Shown here in pieces: positions 37,767 through 47,965 of a stretch of DNA of 64,000 nt (position 1 is its first letter; every line of letters begins with the position of its first letter). Location: the NCBI GenBank assembly GCA_016617855.1, contig JAECUM010001739.1, positions 110,146 to 174,145 of the forward strand. Direction: 5' to 3'. This DNA comes from Megalonaias nervosa. Taxonomy: Eukaryota > Mollusca > Bivalvia > Unionida > Unionidae. The notes under the pieces were generated by a model. The model ran no database searches. It worked only from the letters and a program-made list of their open reading frames with translations, and was not told where the DNA came from. The position numbers and the translations under genes are program-made.

Positions 37767-38067
37767 ATTCAAACGTTCAGTGAAAAAAAAAACTTTCAAG
37801 CCTGTGTTAGTGACAGTGCCAGAAGAAGAAGGACCCGTCACCGAGGAAAACCACTCCCTTCAGGACAGGACCGTTATCGACATTCCCGAAAGGCCATTTC
37901 GGGAGGACCCCTGTGTGACTTTGCCAAGGAGTGTAGAGACTTTAAGAACATTACACACTGTCCCAAGGACACCACATCTTCGTCACCAAAAATGTTGTAC
38001 AGAGACTTGTTTATATTACACTATGATCGTTTTGATGTGTCTTTTATTCATGTACTTAACCACTTGA
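37744..38067 (+). CDS. Hypothetical tail-anchored protein, 107 codons
   Basis: Starting at ATG 37,744, overlapping the previous frame by 23 bp, it has a basic head (FKRSVKKKTFKP), an acidic middle (VPEEEGPVTEEN) and a C-terminal hydrophobic helix (TMIVLMCLLFMYL) that could anchor it in a membrane. The second half lies over sequence that in copy 2 encodes the end of another frame, so part of it may be fortuitous. Confidence 0.4.
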   Translation: MTKIYHPKFKRSVKKKTFKPVLVTVPEEEGPVTEENHSLQDRTVIDIPERPFREDPCVTLPRSVETLRTLHTVPRTPHLRHQKCCTETCLYYTMIVLMCLLFMYLTT

Positions 38068-38140
38068 CCACCTGGCTTTGATGTATTTTTGTCTTTCGTG
38101 TTCAGTGTTAAAGATTGCAATTAACGTGTCCTGAAAAAAG

Positions 38141-38149
38141 TATAAAAAC
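38141..38149 (+). promoter_or_regulatory. TATA box of the ATPase gene
   Basis: AAAAAAGTATAAAAACT is identical in copy 2 (61,174), in each case 54-57 bp before the start codon. Confidence 0.65.
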
Positions 38150-38197
38150 TAATATCTTGTCTGTCTTCGTATCAAAAGTAACATTCCCTACACTACT

Positions 38198-38908
38198 GTG
38201 GCTATCTCTGCTGTCTCTGCTCCCTCTTCCTCCACTGTCAAAGTCATTGACGAAAACTTAGATAGGGCCAGTTGGGAGGCCTTGTATCTTCGCCATCCCT
38301 TTAACATGCTCATTGCCGGACCTAGGGGTTCAGGCAAAACCGAATTTGTCAAACATCATTTCATTGATCGTCCCCCAAAACGAATCGTGTGGTGTTACAA
38401 AGAGTGGCAATCGCCGCACAGCCTTCTGCGAGAAAGTCAAGGCAATTCCATCGTGTCTCTGGAAGGCATTCCTGGCAAAGATGACGCGATCGTGTTTGAC
38501 CCTAATCAAACCCATCTGGTTATCTTCGACGACATGTTAGAAGAAGACGAAGAAGAAATTAAACTGTTGTTTACGCGCAAATGGCATCATCGTAATGCCA
38601 GTGTCATTTACATCACCCAAACTTTGTTTCAACAAAGTAAAGCCCATCGCACCATCAGTCTCATTGCTCATTACGTGGTGTTGTTTAAAAGCCCTAGAGA
38701 TAAATCGCAAGTGCAAATCTTAGCCAAACAGTTAGGAAAGCCTTGGCTGACTCACGCGTACGACGATGCCACTCAAACCCCACACTCCTATTTACTCGTA
38801 GATTTAAAACCCACCACCCCCGAATATTTGCGATTTCGTACCCATCTGTTTCACCACTGGTGCCAAGATGGAGGGCCTTTTGTATACACGTCCCCGTCGT
38901 CGACTTAA
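38198..38908 (+). pseudogene. FtsK/HerA-type DNA-packaging ATPase (start codon lost)
   Basis: About 236 codons. Walker A is GPRGSGKT at residues 41-48, Walker B is LVIFDD at 107-112, and a sensor-like IYITQ follows at 137-141. This is the genome-packaging ATPase of Polintons and related viruses, which pumps DNA into the capsid. The frame is open, but the codon matching the ATG of copy 2 is GTG; the next in-frame Met (residue 37) would leave only four residues before Walker A. Six residues present in copy 2 after FVK are deleted here. The catalytic motifs remain perfect. Confidence 0.85.
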
Positions 38909-38934
38909 CAACAACAACAATAACCAAATAAATC

Positions 38935-38941
38935 TATAAAA
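38935..38941 (+). promoter_or_regulatory. TATA box of the basic core-protein gene
   Basis: TCTATAAAAA lies about 29 bp before the lost start; copy 2 has TCTATAAAAA at 61,965, 70 bp before its ATG. Confidence 0.5.
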
Positions 38942-38963
38942 ATCCCTTCAGTCTCATCTTCCC

Positions 38964-39706
38964 GTCAAATTGATTCGTGCCTTGTACGGTATCAGTCCCG
39001 AAAACAATCCACAAATACGTGCTCCTGTCTTAGAAGCTAGTTTCAAAGAAGTCATACGATGGTTTATAGTGACAGCACATCAATTACTGCAAGGCATCAT
39101 TCACATTCCACATTAAACCAAACGCTTTTTTGAGAGAAACAAAGTAGCCTTGATTCAACTGGCCGATCCTCGCGTCGACACTCAAACCAGAAAGCAAATC
39201 ATTTTGAAACCTGGAGGTAGCGGTTCTCTAGGAGGTGTCATTATTCGCTCCCTCTTTACATGGGATCCCAATGCTCCCAAAGTCCTCCCCAAGAAAAAAG
39301 CCACGCCCAAACGTATCCAGAAGAAAAAGGAAAAGAGTGACGGTGTCAAGACCAGGTCACAGCCTCAGTAAAAGAAAAGCCCCCCCCCCAAAAAAAAAAA
39401 CAGCTTCTACGCATAAGAGAGGTGCTGCAGCTAGGACGCAACCTTACATTCGCAAACCACTACATGCCGCAACGATTACCGCGTCTCTAATAGCCTCAGC
39501 ATCTTCCACTTCTCCGTTGCTGGTGATGCCAGCCAAACCCTATTTGACACGCGTCGTTCCTAATTTGATGAAACAATGGAAGCCCGCGTCTCCAAAAACG
39601 TTGCCTCCAGCGGTGCCACCCTCTTCCTTCTCTTTAGCGGCAGTGGCCGCTGCTCACAAAGTACCTGCCCCCAAAATCAATGTCCAGGAGAGATCGAGCG
39701 TATTAT
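38964..39706 (+). pseudogene. Basic core-type virion protein (broken)
   Basis: The ATG of copy 2 is replaced by GTC. A stop (TAA) stands near 39,113, where copy 2 has Gln. The N-terminal part holds KPGGSGSLGGVII; a Lys-rich tract (PKKKATPK) follows, then after a run of C and A that changes frame, an Ala/Pro/Lys-rich end (MPAKPYLTRVVPNLMKQW). Such Lys-rich proteins probably condense DNA in the capsid (inference by analogy with adenovirus core proteins). Confidence 0.6.
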
Positions 39707-39883
39707 AGAGCTTACTGGATTTGTCCAAGCAAGAACTGTCCCGATTGGGTCCGTTGCGAACCCTCCACGACTGTCGTCAAGTTGATATGACGAGCCGACA
39801 ATCAGTGGTGACGCATTCCAGTATAGAAAAGACCTGTACCAGACGATAGGGATCAGTGTTGTTGTGCTCCCGAGCGCTCAAAG

Positions 39884-40126
39884 ATGTTCTCTCCAAGTAG
39901 TGCACACCATCCCCATCATCGATCTTCTGTCCGAAAAGGAAAAGGAAAAAGTAAAGGACAGTCACGTCATCCAAAAAAACACTTAGCCAGGCATCGACGT
40001 CACCCTCAGAAAAGACACACTCATCCAAAGAAAAAAGGGAGTAACCAAAGGGGAGGATTTGTTATGCATCTTTTGTTACCACAGATTTTCAAAGGATTTA
40101 ATGTATTACCACCAGCCCAAACATAA
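39884..40126 (+). CDS. Small protamine-like basic protein with GGF motif
   Basis: 80 codons, about one third Arg/Lys/His (RKGKGKSKGQSRHPKKHLAR), ending in NQRGGFVMHLLLPQ and a short hydrophobic tail. The Gly-Gly-Phe junction looks like a cleavage site for the element's adenain-like protease. Probably a minor DNA-binding virion protein. Confidence 0.6.
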   Translation: MFSPSSAHHPHHRSSVRKGKGKSKGQSRHPKKHLARHRRHPQKRHTHPKKKGSNQRGGFVMHLLLPQIFKGFNVLPPAQT

Positions 40127-40127
40127 G

Positions 40128-40135
40128 ATAAAAGG
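40128..40135 (+). promoter_or_regulatory. TATA-like ATAAAAGG
   Basis: The same GATAAAAGG word precedes the genes starting at 40,180, 40,592 (at 40,382), 41,032 (at 40,979) and 63,801 (at 63,747). Confidence 0.5.
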
Positions 40136-40179
40136 ACACATGTCGAGCTATGGACGTTAGCGTATTTTGTGCACCAAAG

Positions 40180-40370
40180 ATGTCCCCACATCGACGTTCT
40201 CAAAAGGAAAAGGAAATGGACAGTCTCGTCATCCAAAAAAGCGCTTAGCCAAGCATCATCGTCAGCCCCCAAAAACACGCAGTCGTCCAAAGAAAAAGAG
40301 AAGCCACCAAACAGGAGGATTTTTTGGCAATTTTGGAAAACAAATCGTCATCTTTTTGACAAAGCGATAG
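40180..40370 (+). pseudogene. Second protamine-like GGF protein (frameshifted)
   Basis: ATG at 40,180 gives MSPHRRSQ, then the frame must shift to continue as GNGQSRHPKKRLAKHHRQ and SHQTGGFFGNFGKQI. It is a tandem paralogue of the preceding gene. Confidence 0.55.
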
Positions 40371-40411
40371 TCCAAAAAAAGGATAAAAGGCCGTGTGCCA
40401 AGTCATCGACG

Positions 40412-40515
<104 letters not shown>

Positions 40516-40591
40516 CCCGGAGCAAACAAAGAAAGATGTCACACCCAGAAGACATCCCTCTTCTGCCCCCAAAGGAAAGAAAAAGAAAGGA

Positions 40592-40965
40592 ATGCCTCCT
40601 CGTTTAGCCAAACATTGGGACGTGTTGTCCGCCCTGTCCAAAGCTTCTCCACCCATGCGAAAACAACTCATTCAAACTGCCTCGAAAGACATCATCGATC
40701 CGTGTGCGAATGTTGTCTGAATGTCATGAAAGGAACGATACCTTTGTCTAAACACCAGAACGAATGCTTAGCCAAACATCAACACGTTCTTCGTCAAATG
40801 GTTAAGAAGAAAATGCTCATCCATCAAAATGAAAAGATGGTACAACGCGGAGGATTTTTGACCCTTTTGCCCATGTTGTTAGCACCTGTGATAAAAGCAG
40901 TATTGGGAACAACGATTATGGGATTCATGCAGGGAGCTGCTTCACAAGGAATGGGTCAAAGATAA
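40592..40965 (+). pseudogene. pX-like virion protein (one frameshift)
   Basis: ATG at 40,592 opens MPPRLAKHWDVLSALSKAS. A one-base loss near 40,705 shifts the frame; the rest continues with CECCLNVMKGTIPL, a basic helix and the ending QRGGFLTLLPMLLAPVIKA plus a short tail. The GG-aromatic junction before a hydrophobic helix matches the known pX-like protein of adenoviruses and Polintons, which is processed by the viral protease. The frame is intact in copy 2. Confidence 0.75.
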
Positions 40966-41031
40966 AACGGTCTAAGAAGATAAAAGGGACTTCTAGAATC
41001 AAAAGATCTCAGACGTGACCATTGAAATCGG

Positions 41032-41727
41032 ATGGAAGGACGAAAACTGGTTTTAGTGCCTTACAAAACGATGGATGGAATACCATCGTTGGCAAGAACA
41101 ACGGACCCAGCATTTACCTCCCAATCCTCATTTGACCGAGATGTTCCAATTACGACACGAATTCCAATCGTTGATGGATCGCAGCGATTTGTCAGAAACG
41201 GAAAAATTGCAAAGGTACGGTCAACTGTTGCAACGACTCTTCCACCAGAAAGCTTTAGACGAAACAGCTCTGCCCACTCTGAAAGATTTTAAGACCCTGC
41301 AGAAAAGTTCATTACTACCACTAACATCAACCCCAGCGGTCAACACAGACGCAGCCTAATGGATGCCTGAGGAACAAGACGCACGAGAAGTCTTTCAAAC
41401 ACCGGCAGCAGCTCCCATCCCTAGTAAGATTGCAGCGTCCTTGTTCACCCCTTCCCCTACACCCCAACGAGAAGAACTAAAAGCTTGGGTTAAAAAGATG
41501 ATGTCCACTCCTCCTTCGACTGAAGTAAAAAAAAAAAATAAGGGAAACCAGAAGTGAAAAACGAAAAGAAGGCCAAACCCATCCCATTACCGCCACCGCC
41601 ACCACCACTACCATCAAAACTACCCTCGACTTCTACTCCCTTGGCACATCGGACACGTAAAGCCGTTTCTAAACCACCACCTCGTCCCATTCAGAGTAGC
41701 ATCAGCGAAGAGTGGATCACTTATTAA
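41032..41727 (+). pseudogene. KLVLVP-type proline-rich Polinton protein (broken)
   Basis: It starts MEGRKLVLVPYK; a frameshift follows near 41,060, then a helical part (EFQSLMDRSDLSETEKLQRY), a TAA at 41,357-41,359, an open part with AWVKKMMSTPP, a shift at an A-run (41,528-41,538), a polyproline stretch and an end ISEEWITY before the stop at 41,725. The protein recurs between pX-like and structural genes in invertebrate Polintons as I remember them; its role is unknown. Confidence 0.6.
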
Positions 41728-41730
41728 AAA

Positions 41731-42018
41731 ATGGAGAAGGTGTTAGCCAGCATTTACTACGATCCATCTCATCCTGCAAGTTACGGAGGAGTTCAGAAAT
41801 TGTATCGTGCTGCCAAAACTAGACTGAAAAGCGTCCGTTTACCTCAAGTGCAACGATGGTTACAAGAACAAGCCACGTATACCTTACACAAACCCATTCG
41901 ATGAAAATTTTCCAGAAGTCGCACACAAGTGGAGGGCATCGATCATCAAGGGCAAGCCCATTTCAGTCGATGTCTCTCATTTGGCCACCTACAATCGCGG
42001 TTACAAACAATTGTGAAC
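41731..42018 (+). pseudogene. Polinton integrase, N-terminal stub
   Basis: The frame reads YYDPSHPASYGGVQKLYRAA, then WLQEQATYTLHKP, a stop at the codon after PIR, GIDHQGQAHF and after a shift VDVSHLATYNRGYK. These are the N-terminal zinc/DNA-binding part and the start of the catalytic core of the retroviral-type integrase of Polintons (C. elegans F54H12.3-like). Everything after the first core strand is gone. It starts 3 bp after the preceding stop. Confidence 0.8.
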
Positions 42019-42173
42019 CATATTACTTAGAAGTTGCATCGGTTACCTTCTTCTAAATCCGTCCCTGACATATTCTTCTAACGGGAGCAACGGGAGCCTT
42101 GCGTGAGCCAGTCAACATAACCATCATAACAATCCTCTTTTAGACACTCCTCTGAAACTAGAACTCTGGAATT

Positions 42174-43071
42174 ATGAATAACCAATTTTACTCAACCTTA
42201 CATAGTGGCAGTTCCATGAGGCGTTTCCCAAAAGCACCTTATGCTGTTTCACGGAAAAATTACCTCAGGCCATCCAATTGGATTACGAAGCTCATTGGGA
42301 AGTGGCTTTGGTGGAAATGATTCATCCTACACAAATCAAAAACATCGTTGAAAATTAAAACACTTTTACGGTAGAGGCTCATGACGAGCAAGTGCAACAA
42401 AACTTGGATGTAGGTGACTCAATGAAATCACAAGACCCCAAAACTAAACGGACCACTTATCGATTGAAAATTCCGCCTGGCTGTTATTTTAGTGGTCAAT
42501 ATTTGGTGAACGCTATTGCTGACAGATTCAATGCCTTGTTTGGCAAGGCCTTGGAGAAAGCCAGAAAAAGAGGCACCCTCGAATACCACAAAATAGCTTG
42601 TCTCCTAATGATGAAATTTTCAGAGGACAAAGTATTGGCCATTACATTTTGTCCTGAATTGTATGACATTTTGGATGGAGACCCCAAGTTGATAAAGATT
42701 AAAAACGAAATACCAGCCATTACCGGCAACTTGGATTTTGCGAAATATTTTCGATTCCCTGTAGAAATGAACCAAGGACTGAATTTGATTTTTGTGTACT
42801 CCGTTGTGATGGAGTACAACGTGGTGGGACACACCTTGTACCGTTACTGCATGTCATTTCTTTCAAAGTGTATTCTGCCACGAATGCTGACGAGGAAAGT
42901 GTAAACACCTATCACGTTCACCACGAATTTGTACATCCTCACTATTTGCCCGCCACAAAGTCATATTTCGACACTGTCAACATTATTATAAAAGGAGATT
43001 TGGGACAAAATATTCCATCCACCAAAGGAAAAGTCACGGTGAAACTCCATTTCCGAAAACGATTACTCTAA
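42174..43071 (+). pseudogene. Penton-type minor capsid protein (single jelly roll), broken
   Basis: It opens MNNQFYSTLHSGSSMRRFP and continues with TEKLPQAIQLDYEAHWEVAL, the usual N-terminus of the Polinton minor capsid protein. A one-base shift sits near 42,223, a TAA at 42,356-42,358, and another shift near 42,835, after which VPLLHVISFKVYSA leads to the C-terminus (GKVTVKLHFRKRLL). In virions five copies would form the vertex. Confidence 0.8.
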
Positions 43072-43084
43072 CCCCTTGTCAGAC

Positions 43085-43564
43085 ATGTTTCCTGTGCACC
43101 AAGGAGTCGCTCGACAACGAGGACATGGTTAAGGAGATGTGCTAAAATCGGCCTTTCGTTTAGTGACCCCCGTTTTGAAACCGATGGTGACACGGGGATT
43201 GCATGCCTTGAAAGATGCCGCTTTGACGCAAGGCAAAGAATTTCTCCAAAATGTCATCATCGACAAACAAAACCCAAAATAAGCTTTCTTGAGAGCAGGC
43301 AAAAATGTCTTGCTTCAAACTGGCAAAGACATTCTGGGCCGACGAGAAACTCCTATAAATGCCCCGGACGCTGCCGAGCCAGGCATTCCTTCTTCCCTGA
43401 CGCCACAGCAAGGACAAAGCAGAAAAAGACGACGAAGGCACCCCTTCAGAGGACTTCACACCCCCAGAGCTAGAAAGACTAAGAAAAGAAGTACCGTCCG
43501 AGACTTAGAGATATTTGATTATTTAAAAAATCACAGAGAGCAAATGATGAACCGAGAGTCTTGA
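43085..43564 (+). pseudogene. pVI-like internal capsid protein (two stops)
   Basis: One frame of 160 codons with TAA at codon 16 and near 43,280. The helical part (GDVLKSAFRLVTPVLKPMV, GREF-like repeats with GKEFLQ and GKNVLLQTGKDIL) resembles the membrane-active pVI-like proteins of Polintons. The C-terminal half is Arg/Lys-rich. Its TGA stop overlaps the start of the MCP frame. Confidence 0.6.
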
Positions 43565-44856
43565 CCAAGTCGGACCTGGATCTGTTTGCCATGCCACCCA
43601 CCACGATGACGATGCAAGAATCCCAATGGGTAGAATTTTATCCTGTCTCCTCTTTGACGGATTCAGCTCCCATCGAGTTTGAAATCAAAGGACAGTCCGA
43701 AGATTACATCGATCTGAATAGGAGTTACTTGTATCTGAAACTCAAAGTGATCAAAACGGACGACATCAATCCGGGAGCCGATGCTAGAGTAGCTCCCGTC
43801 AACAATTTCATGCATTCCTTGTTCAGCGAAGTGGATTTGTACTTGAATAACAAACTGGTCAGCAGTAGCATGGATACTTACCCTTACCAAGCGTACCTGG
43901 AAAATCCCTTGACGTACGGAAAAGAGGCCAAGAACACTCATCTGGATGCTTGCGTGGTATGGAAACCTGCCACAGCAGGCGAGGACATGTTTAATGACAC
44001 AGCCTTGACAGCCGATGACAATCCTCACAATGTGGGCTTTAACGACCGTCGAAGAAAAATCCTGCAAGGATGTAGTTTAGAACTGATAGATCGTTTGCAT
44101 TTGGACATGTGGTTGCAAGATAAATATTTGCTAAAAGGAGTGGATATCCGGCTGAGACTGAATCTCAGCAGTGTCGCTTTCCATTTGATGGCTCATGCCA
44201 ACGAGTACACAACCAACATCTAAGAAGCCAGACTTTACGTGCGGCTCGTAGAAGTGTTACCTAAAGCGGGAAACAACATCAGTCACACGTTGAGCAGATC
44301 GACCGCCAAGTATCCGATACGACGCGTAGAAGCATAAACTTTTACGATTGCTGCTGAACTCCGATCCAAGATCGAAGACCATCTGTTCCAAGGACAGTTA
44401 CCCAAACATTGAATCGTTGGCATCGTGAGCAATGCAGTCATCAACGAAGCTCACGATCAAAATCCTTTCCAGTTTAAGCACTACAGAGTATCCATGATCG
44501 AAGTCAATCGCGATGGGAACGCCTTGTGCACCAGACCCGTCGAACCTAACTTTACCCAGACGAATTACTAGAGATCGTACTTGTTCCTATACGAAGCTAC
44601 CGCTCAGCTAGGAACCAACACCAGCCACGGCATTACGTAAGAAGATTATGCAGGAGGTTACACTTTGTGGGCCTTTGATTTCACTCCAGACCAAGGCAGC
44701 GACGAGCAATATTTCCACCCTATAAATTCCGGTCAACTGTGAGTGGAACTTCAGTTTGCAGAAGCTCTCGCCGAGAGGGTGAACGTCATCCTGTATGCCG
44801 AATTCGATAATACCATAGAAATCATTAGTTTGAGTGAAGTCATTCTGGACTATTAG
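43561..44856 (+). pseudogene. Major capsid protein (double jelly roll), six in-frame stops, start codon lost
   Basis: The frame runs 432 codons without any frameshift. Residues 1-220 are open and carry the signature of Polinton MCPs (C. elegans F54H12.2-like): SDLDLFAMPPT, YIDLNRSYLYLKLKV, SEVDLYLNNKLVS, YPYQAYLENPLTYG. Stops follow at 44,221 (TAA), 44,335 (TAA), 44,410 (TGA), 44,569 (TAG), 44,638 (TAA) and 44,740 (TGA). The second jelly roll is still readable between them (TLWAFDFTPDQG, VNVILYAEFDNTIEI). The first codon is TTG. The protein would form the hexon-like trimers of the shell. Confidence 0.9.
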
Positions 44857-45371
44857 AAACTATCGAAGACTCTTATCCCTCTTGGAAAAGTAGAGAGTCT
44901 TTGGAAATGGAATGATAGGATACCGTAGAGGCAGAACCCCAAAACAAAGACGAAGACGAAGAGGAGGAGGTGGTCACGTCCAGATGGTCAGAGCAAGAAC
45001 AACATTTAGTATCCTGTTTTGCCAAACACCTGGCGGATAAAGTCACGGAATTGATCAAGAAAGATTGTTATGGATGTCAAAACGATCATCCCAGTCAAAT
45101 TCGGCACGATTAATGTCTGATGATGAGTCAAGAAGAAAAATTAGACGAGTATCTGGACGACTCTTGGAGTCTCATCTCAGAAGAAGCAGTATTGCATGAG
45201 TGGTATACAGGCTTGCGGGATCATTCCTGCCCTCCATTGACTACTCTAGAGATCTATCGCATCGAATCTCTCTTAGCCCAGAGTACGGAGACGAAACAAA
45301 GAAACGGGTATTTGTCAGACATTTTCAAGCAAAAAGTCAGAATTGAATTGATGACTTATCATTACCTGTGA
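44838..45371 (+). pseudogene. HPSQ-motif Polinton protein (stops)
   Basis: The frame begins inside the end of the MCP gene, carries two adjacent stops (44,910-44,916), an acidic stretch, KDCYGCQNDHPSQIRHD, a further stop at 45,113, then an open end SQEEKLDEYLDDSWSL...LMTYHYL. The C-x2-C...HPSQ..H..C arrangement looks like a zinc-binding motif and recurs in invertebrate Polintons as I recall; function unknown. Overlap with MCP suggests translational coupling. Confidence 0.6.
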
Positions 45372-45386
45372 AAAACAACAAGAAAA

Positions 45387-45944
45387 ATGGATACCTGGGA
45401 AGTTTATTACCTTTTGAACAACAGATCGTACACTGCTTCTTGGAATCCTGTGGTGTGTGCTAAAGATGAACTACCTCATCGCAAACCTCAAGACCATCAA
45501 ACTTATGTCATCACCACGGACGACAGCCATCTCCCAGGAACTCACTAGGTCGCAGCTTACTTTCCTCAAGAGGATTGTGTGGAGTATTTTGATTCGTATG
45601 GATTACTCCCTTTAGAAGGCGACATCATCGACTTTATGAGAAGAAATACCCAGACGACACGATTCAATAATGTGAAATTACAAGGCACAGATTCCATTGT
45701 GTGTGGACAATATTGTGCGTATTTTATTCATCAACGCAGTCTTGGATATTCTTTAGAAGATTTTGTGACTTATTTTGATCGTCACTCTTCTAGAAACGAT
45801 GAGAAAGTAGATCGATGGTTTTGTGACCGTTATGGCTATCTTTTGTCTTTAGCTAGGAAACGTAGTGTACATCAATGGTCTCATGACATCCATCAGTGGA
45901 AATCTTGCTTAACTTTGCAAAGTTGTCAACCTTGTCAAAAATAG
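45387..45944 (+). pseudogene. Adenain-like maturation cysteine protease (one nonsense codon)
   Basis: 185 codons in one frame with a single internal stop, TAG at 45,546-45,548, directly after the catalytic His (LPGTH, residue 53) where the family has Trp. The acid is D69 in YFDSYG. The oxyanion Gln is Q99 and the nucleophile C106 in QGTDSIVCGQYC; the seven-residue Gln-Cys spacing fits the adenain/Ulp1 fold. It would cleave capsid and core precursors at Gly-Gly type sites, several of which are present in its neighbours. Confidence 0.85.
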
Positions 45945-46170
45945 TTTGTTTGTTTGTTGTTATTGTTAATTGGTAGTTATTTGTTCAATAAAAAAAAAAA
46001 AGATGTTGTGTTTTGAAAAAATTCGTCTGTCGTTTGTTTTCAAAAAAAGACTGAATATATGCTCTTTGACTTCTCTCTATCCCTCACCATGACATTAGCT
46101 ATCATAGCATAGTGTTCCAACCGGAAAAAAACCAGTAGGGATGTTTTCTATTGCGTCCGCGTTTGAGTCA
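45945..46170. other. Spacer with poly-A signals
   Basis: AATAAAAAAAAAAAA at 45,988 follows the protease and could serve as the polyadenylation signal of the rightward genes. Confidence 0.4.
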
Positions 46171-46177
46171 TATAAAG
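46171..46177 (+). promoter_or_regulatory. TATA box 58 bp before the coiled-coil gene
   Basis: GAGTCATATAAAGCGAGGC precedes ATG 46,229. Confidence 0.55.
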
Positions 46178-46228
46178 CGAGGCAGTCTCCAGTCTGGCTA
46201 TCCACTGTTGACTCGTCAACCTACGAAG

Positions 46229-46552
46229 ATGCCTTCAAGACTAGCCAAGCTGAACGAAGCTTACGTGAATTTACATCGTGTCAGGTAAAACCTGATACTG
46301 AAGCCTGATGAAATAGAGAATGTCAGGATGTTAACAATAGCCCAAGATCTGGTAGAAGAGGTATTCAGAGAGGAAATCAAGAAAGAACAAGAAGAGTGGA
46401 CAGAGAAGTACAGACTTCAGAAACAGCAGAGAGAACAACAACAACAACACAGCAGCAACAGCAGCAGGAACCAGACAGAGGTTTTGTCGACTACCGTGTG
46501 GACACGAAAGAGTTCTCCTTCTCTTCCCGCAGAAGCAGACCCTATCCTGTAA
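46229..46552 (+). pseudogene. Gln/Glu-rich coiled-coil protein (one stop)
   Basis: ATG at 46,229 gives MPSRLAKLNEAYVNLHRV, then TAA at codon 20, then an open coiled coil with IKKEQEEWTEKYRLQKQQRE and a polyglutamine-like stretch. A similar coiled coil appears near the left end of copy 2 (56.4 kb), hinting that the same gene can sit near either terminus. Confidence 0.45.
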
Positions 46553-46679
46553 GAAAGCCTGCCGCCAGACGGGGACGCAATCTTTGACGATAAAAAATTG
46601 CCACCACTTCCCGTGAACACAACAGACCTTTTCATGGCTACCCCAAAACTCCAGAAAAGAGATACTAATTAAATTGCCA

Positions 46680-47579
46680 AGTGGATAGTAGAGTGTGTGT
46701 TTTATGCGTTAGCGTACGTTTATGTGGATAGTAGATATGATGTGTTTTTTTCTTCTCTTTCCGTCTGTGTGGATAGTATATATGGTGTGTTTTTTCTTCT
46801 CATCCCGTCTGTGTGGATAGTAGAGTGTGTATTTTATGCGTTCGCATACATTTGTGTGGATAGTATATATATTGTGTGTTTTTTCTTCTCTTCTCTTCGT
46901 TGTGTGGATAGTAGTGTGTGTGTGTTTCTCAATTGTCCCTAGACAAACCCATCCATGTTCAAGGTCCCCTTGTCCTTAGATAGTCCCATGTTCAATTCCC
47001 CTTGTCCCTAGACAGTCCCAATTCATTGTCGCTCTACATTTCCAATGCTTAATTTCTCTTGTCCCCATAAAGTCCCAACCTATGTTAAACTTTCCCTTGT
47101 CCCTATACAGGCCCAATCCCTTGTCACTATGTTCCATTTTCCCTTGTCGCTATACAGTCCCAGTCCCTTGTCGCTCTATAGTCCCACACATGTTAAATTT
47201 ACCAATGTTAAATTCCCCTTGTCGCCACAGTACAACCCACCAAATTTAACATTACGGTCTACGTGTCGCTATAGTATCCCCATTCCCCTTGTCCCTAGTC
47301 AGTCCCAATCCATTGTCGCTCTACATTCCTTATGTTCAATTTCTCTTGTCCCTATACAGTCCCAACCTATGTTAAACTTTCCCTTGTCCCTATACAGGCC
47401 CAATCCCTTGTCACTATGTTCCATTTTCCCTTATCGCTATACAGTCCCAGTCCTTTGTCACTCTATAGTCCCACCCATGTTAAATTTTCCCATGTTAAAT
47501 TTCTCCTTGTCGCCACGATACAATCCCCCAAATTTAACATTACGGTCTGCATGTAACTATAGTATCCCCATTAACTACT
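46680..47579 (-). repeat. Right terminal inverted repeat
   Basis: Reverse complement of the left end. From the tip inward it holds two tandem copies of a module of about 300 bp (47,285-47,579 and 46,960-47,284) and then the CTATCCACACAGACGGGAAG-type VNTR. The outermost 16 bases mirror those of the left end. Confidence 0.92.
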
Positions 47580-47730
47580 AGTAATAATTAACATGTATCA
47601 CACGACAAGGTAATTCAAAAATAAAGTAATAATGAACATATATCACACGACAAGGTAATTCAAAAATAAAGTAATAAATAACATGCAGTAATTCAAAATT
47701 AAAATAATAATTAATATGTATCACACAAAA
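47580..47730. repeat. Minisatellite, right part, starting with the AGTAAT target copy
   Basis: AGTAAT at 47,580-47,585 is followed by AATTAACATGTATCACACGA, exactly the continuation of the unit interrupted at 33,371. Confidence 0.92.
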
Positions 47731-47900
47731 TTTGTTACATAATTAATAAGTGAATGCAGCAAAATTTGGATTTTCGAATGTATAATTCTGCAACCATTTC
47801 AAATAAATACTGACACATTAGAAGAAACTGATGGCTATGTACTATTGCTATGGGTAACAGCTGTGCCACAACGGAACAAATAACGAATTGGCCTCGTCCA

Positions 47901-47906
<6 letters not shown>

Positions 47907-47960
<54 letters not shown>
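47907..47960. repeat. (CT)n microsatellite
   Basis: Pure CT run of about 54 bp. Its left flank is similar to that of the CT run at 28,845, in keeping with a shared duplicated block. Confidence 0.95.

Positions 47961-47965
<5 letters not shown>

Noticed and set aside
39150..39708. Programmed frameshift in the basic core gene
   Set aside because: Both copies change frame near the Lys-rich tract, but copy 1 needs +1 and copy 2 needs -1, so independent indels are likelier.
44221..44742. Stop-codon reassignment in the MCP gene
   Set aside because: TAA, TAG and TGA are all used as internal stops, and other genes of the element are plainly broken.
47045..47581. 178-codon ORF with SLVPIQ-type repeats
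   Set aside because: It is the translation of the tandem module of the right terminal repeat.
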